A stretch of DNA of 64,000 bases from Pseudomonas ovata. GTDB lineage: Bacteria > Pseudomonadota > Gammaproteobacteria > Pseudomonadales > Pseudomonadaceae. The stretch lies in contig NZ_QFFU01000007.1 of assembly GCF_003131185.1 (NCBI RefSeq), positions 1-64,000 on the forward strand. The letters are read 5' to 3'. How positions within the stretch are numbered: the first letter of the stretch is position 1; the number at the start of each line of letters is the position of its first letter. Of this stretch, positions 61,401 through 64,000 are shown piece by piece. The position numbers were made by a program, and so were the translations under genes. The notes under the pieces are model-generated. The model ran no database searches and was not told the DNA's origin. It saw only the letters and a program-made list of their open reading frames with translations.

Positions 61401-64000
61401 ATGAATGCGTTGGTGCCTTCAACCCTACTGCCTGCCCCCCATATTCTCAGCCATTACTCCGAGGGTATCGGCGATGTTGACATAGCGGATCCGTCAAAAC
61501 CTCTTGAAGTCCTGATTGGTCCTTTGCTTCTAAGCCAACGAGATCGTCTCGATCTTTACTGGGGCGACAATGAAGAAATTATTGACTCTTATACACACTC
61601 CCCGGACGCTCCGGACACCAACGGTATGTTTTCGCTCTATGTCGATACCCGCTGGCTGACGCCAGGCACGCCTGCCGTTCGGTATGTCTATACGCCTTTT
61701 CCGGGCGGCATTCCCGAACACTCCCCCAGCACCACCGTCACCGTCAAACTCTCCATCCCCGGTGGCCGTGACCCTGACCCGGGCACGCCTTATGAAAACG
61801 AAAACCTGGCGCTGCCCATCGTTAACCCTCCAGGCCTGATCACTTCTCCGGAGGGTGTCTCGGTCACGGTTCAGGCTTACGAGAATATGGTCGAAGGCGA
61901 TGTGCTTTCGGTGTACTGGCATGGCATCAAAATCGAGGTGCCACCCTTGCGCGCCGAACAGGTCGGGCGCGCGGTGGTGGTTGATATCCCGAGGGAAACG
62001 GTGATCGAAGCCGGCGACTCGGAAAACATCGTGGTGCGTTATGACCTGCGCGATGTGGTCAACAACTGGTCGCGGTTTTCCTTCCCGACGTATGTCGAGG
62101 TCGAGGCCGGCAACTCCACCCTGCCGGCACCGATTGCACCGCAAGCGCCCAATATGGAGCTGGACCTGGACAAACTGGCCGGTGCCGATGTGCAGACCCT
62201 GGTGCTGTCGCATCGTGATATCGAGATCGGCGACACCATCAACTTCATTGCCGAACGCAATACAGCCGAGGGGATACCGCTGGCACCCTACACAGCGTCC
62301 AAGGCCGTCAGCATCCCGGGCAGTTTCATCGAGTTCCTGATTCCGAACGCGCAGTTTCAGCCCATCGCCCAGGGCCGCGCCCGCTTTAAATACACAGTCA
62401 GCAAGGCCTCGGGTGCGCAATTGCGTTCCAAAAGCCTGCCATTGAGCATTCTGGGCGAGGTTCAGCAACTGGCGTTGCCCATCGTGCCTGCAGCTGTGGA
62501 CGGTTTGCTCGACCCGACCCAACGCAATGTCCAGGTGCAAATACCGCCTTACTACTTCATGGCCGACGGGCATGACGTCACCCTGGTGTGGATGGGCAAG
62601 ACCGCCAGCGGCACCACTGTCACGCATGAGGAACTCAAGAACCTCAATCAGGATGATGTCGGCAAGACTCTCGCTTTCGTGGTCCCCGATGACAAGGTCG
62701 TTGCATTGGCCGGCGGGACACTGGAAGTGCATTACACAGTGACCACTCATGAGCGGGATTTCTTCAAGTCGCCGGTACTCAATCTGCTGGTGGATATCGA
62801 CAGTAATAATCCCTTGCCAGCCCCGAACGTGGACAAGGTCGATGAAAACGGCGTACTGGACCCGGACGATGTAGTGCTTGAAGCCGTGGTGCGCGTGCTG
62901 CCTTACCCGGCCATGGCCGTGGGCGACAAGGTCACCGTGCGCTGGGATGGACGCACCGCCCAAGGCTCCTACAGCACCTATACTGTGATCAATGGCGGTA
63001 CGGTCAACAAAGAGGTGATTTTCAGAGTCCCGAAAAACTTTGTAGTAGCCAATCTCAATGGCACGGTCGAGGTCTGGTACGACGTGCAACGCGAGGGTCG
63101 TACAGCGGTGTCTATCAAAAAGACCCTCACTGTCAGGTCAAAGGCCTTGCCGCCGCTCCCACCCCCCCGCATCAAGGAAGCCCAGGGCAACGTCCTCGAC
63201 CCCGCCCAGGCCACCCGTGGCGCCACCGGCGTAGTCGACGCCAGTGCCCAGTTGCGCGCCGGCGATCGGGTCACCTTGCAGTGGGAAGGCCCCAAGGGCA
63301 GTGACCGTCAGGAAAAACTGATCACCGAGGCCGAGGCCGGCAAGGCGCTGGAACTGGTGTTCGCGTATGCCCTGGTGATTGCCAATGCCGGGCAGACGGT
63401 GGCGATCAGCTATACGGTCAACCGGGTCGACGGCCAGGTCCAGACCTCGGACACCTTGCAGTTACAGATTCGTCAGGGCCTGGACAGCCTGCCGGCCCCC
63501 GGCATGGACACCGTCGGTGCCGACGGGGTGCTGGTGCCTGCGCAGATCCCCGAGTCCGGCGCAACGGTCCGCGTACGCTACCCCGGCATGGGCCCGCAAG
63601 ACCGAGTGGTGGTGAAATGGCGTGGCGCGTCGAACCACGACACGGTGGAACAAGTGGTGGGCAGCGCTGCCGAGTTGCTGTTCAACGTGCCCAAGGCCCT
63701 GATCGTGGCCAGCAGTGGCCAGTCTGCCACCGTGCTCTACACCGTGTCGCGCGCAGGCCGGCAGGTCGAGTCGGCGCCCTTGTGGTTGTCGGTGTATCAG
63801 GGGCTGATCCTGAATACCACGCCTGTGACCCTGAGCGGCAAGGTGTATCTGATCCCGGGTCACCCGGACCTGCTACCGACCCTGCCGGCCGGAACCACAG
63901 TGCAACGCATTGCTCAAGGAGGCCAGGCGCCTTACACCTATCGAGCCCTGGACACCCAGGTGGCCAGGGTCGATGGCAACGGGCTGGTCACGGTGCGCGG
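61401..64000 (+). CDS. Very large Ig-like repeat protein, 5' part (runs off the window)
   Basis: The frame is open from ATG 61401 to the last base (more than 866 residues). AAGGA lies ten bases before the ATG. The first unit has FPGGIPEHSPSTTVTV; the following units of about 105 residues repeat DG-x-LDP, M-x-x-GD-x-V-x-[LV]-x-W-x-G and a closing V-x-Y-x-V (for example YPAMAVGDKVTVRWDG, YPGMGPQDRVVVKWRG, ADGHDVTLVWMGK). Units are joined by LP-x-P linkers. At the end a Big_2-like domain begins (VARVDGNGLVTVRG). There is no signal peptide. GC rises along the gene. It looks like a large repeat protein of the adhesin kind, but the export route is not visible. Confidence 0.85.
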   Translation, partial: MNALVPSTLLPAPHILSHYSEGIGDVDIADPSKPLEVLIGPLLLSQRDRLDLYWGDNEEIIDSYTHSPDAPDTNGMFSLYVDTRWLTPGTPAVRYVYTPFPGGIPEHSPSTTVTVKLSIPGGRDPDPGTPYENENLALPIVNPPGLITSPEGVSVTVQAYENMVEGDVLSVYWHGIKIEVPPLRAEQVGRAVVVDIPRETVIEAGDSENIVVRYDLRDVVNNWSRFSFPTYVEVEAGNSTLPAPIAPQAPNMELDLDKLAGADVQTLVLSHRDIEIGDTINFIAERNTAEGIPLAPYTASKAVSIPGSFIEFLIPNAQFQPIAQGRARFKYTVSKASGAQLRSKSLPLSILGEVQQLALPIVPAAVDGLLDPTQRNVQVQIPPYYFMADGHDVTLVWMGKTASGTTVTHEELKNLNQDDVGKTLAFVVPDDKVVALAGGTLEVHYTVTTHERDFFKSPVLNLLVDIDSNNPLPAPNVDKVDENGVLDPDDVVLEAVVRVLPYPAMAVGDKVTVRWDGRTAQGSYSTYTVINGGTVNKEVIFRVPKNFVVANLNGTVEVWYDVQREGRTAVSIKKTLTVRSKALPPLPPPRIKEAQGNVLDPAQATRGATGVVDASAQLRAGDRVTLQWEGPKGSDRQEKLITEAEAGKALELVFAYALVIANAGQTVAISYTVNRVDGQVQTSDTLQLQIRQGLDSLPAPGMDTVGADGVLVPAQIPESGATVRVRYPGMGPQDRVVVKWRGASNHDTVEQVVGSAAELLFNVPKALIVASSGQSATVLYTVSRAGRQVESAPLWLSVYQGLILNTTPVTLSGKVYLIPGHPDLLPTLPAGTTVQRIAQGGQAPYTYRALDTQVARVDGNGLVTVR

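Noticed and set aside
61530..63089. 519-codon minus-strand open frame opposite the large Ig-like gene
   Set aside because: The plus strand is open to the window end with clear repeats and a ribosome site; the minus frame has none.

Overview
The window reads as a piece of a Pseudomonas chromosome, most likely from the putida/fluorescens side of the genus. The coding is GC-rich with Pseudomonas codon preference, and several gene neighbourhoods match known Pseudomonas order: acnA next to aer; aroC, an MFS transporter and mtnD; prmB, an isochorismatase-like gene, smr and folE; pyrF next to a DUF2897 gene. REP-like and MITE-like intergenic repeats also fit. There is no rRNA, no complete tRNA and no CRISPR array.

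Positions 1-4011 are the end of an integrated element. They hold the 3' part of an IS66-family insertion sequence, a gene fragment cut off by it, an AT-rich pair of minus-strand genes (a membrane protein with a coiled coil and an HNH_5-type nuclease), direct repeats that look like integrase arm sites, and a copy of the 3' end of a tRNA-Ser gene followed by a tRNA-type terminator. That copy (3987-4011) marks the junction with core DNA.

Positions 4200-34000 are mostly core genes. They include a GAF histidine kinase without a partner, a small cytochrome c, a crotonase, a CorA-like channel, a GATase, a rhodanese fold lacking its cysteine, and the transglutaminase/alpha-E/ATP-grasp operon. Next come RraB, an LTA-synthase-like sulfatase, a ZIP transporter, an ankyrin protein and a DUF3509 gene behind a sigma-54-like promoter. 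A LuxR solo has a complete AHL pocket. An acireductone dioxygenase homologue lacks one metal ligand and stands without mtnB or mtnC. Then follow aroC, prmB, a cysteine-less isochorismatase-like protein, smr, folE and a glutaredoxin-like protein. An aminotransferase and a MarR gene diverge over two matching operators, and a BenE transporter follows.

Positions 34000-53300 hold an HBM-type chemoreceptor, LD-carboxypeptidase, pyrF, DUF2897, a solute-binding protein, an exonuclease, ppnP, an MsbA-like ABC exporter, a divergent GlxA-type regulator/cysteine hydrolase pair, pdxB, tusA, rlmM, acnA, a CPBP protease and the aerotaxis receptor aer. A 152-bp MITE-like element sits exactly after the aer stop codon and separates the gene from its terminator.

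Positions 53400-64000 are an accessory block with lower GC at its start. Six plus-strand genes encode proteins without visible signal peptides, built from one kind of roughly 100-residue beta-sandwich-like unit. They run from two-unit proteins of about 215 residues to a protein that continues past the window edge and reaches a Big_2-like domain. Five of the six share, at least in part, an N-terminal signature (FPGG-x-P-x-x-SP, then a DRTxPG link). Two have been duplicated together with their promoter region. A pertactin-like autotransporter on the minus strand lies inside the block. This block is the best candidate here for an undescribed system.
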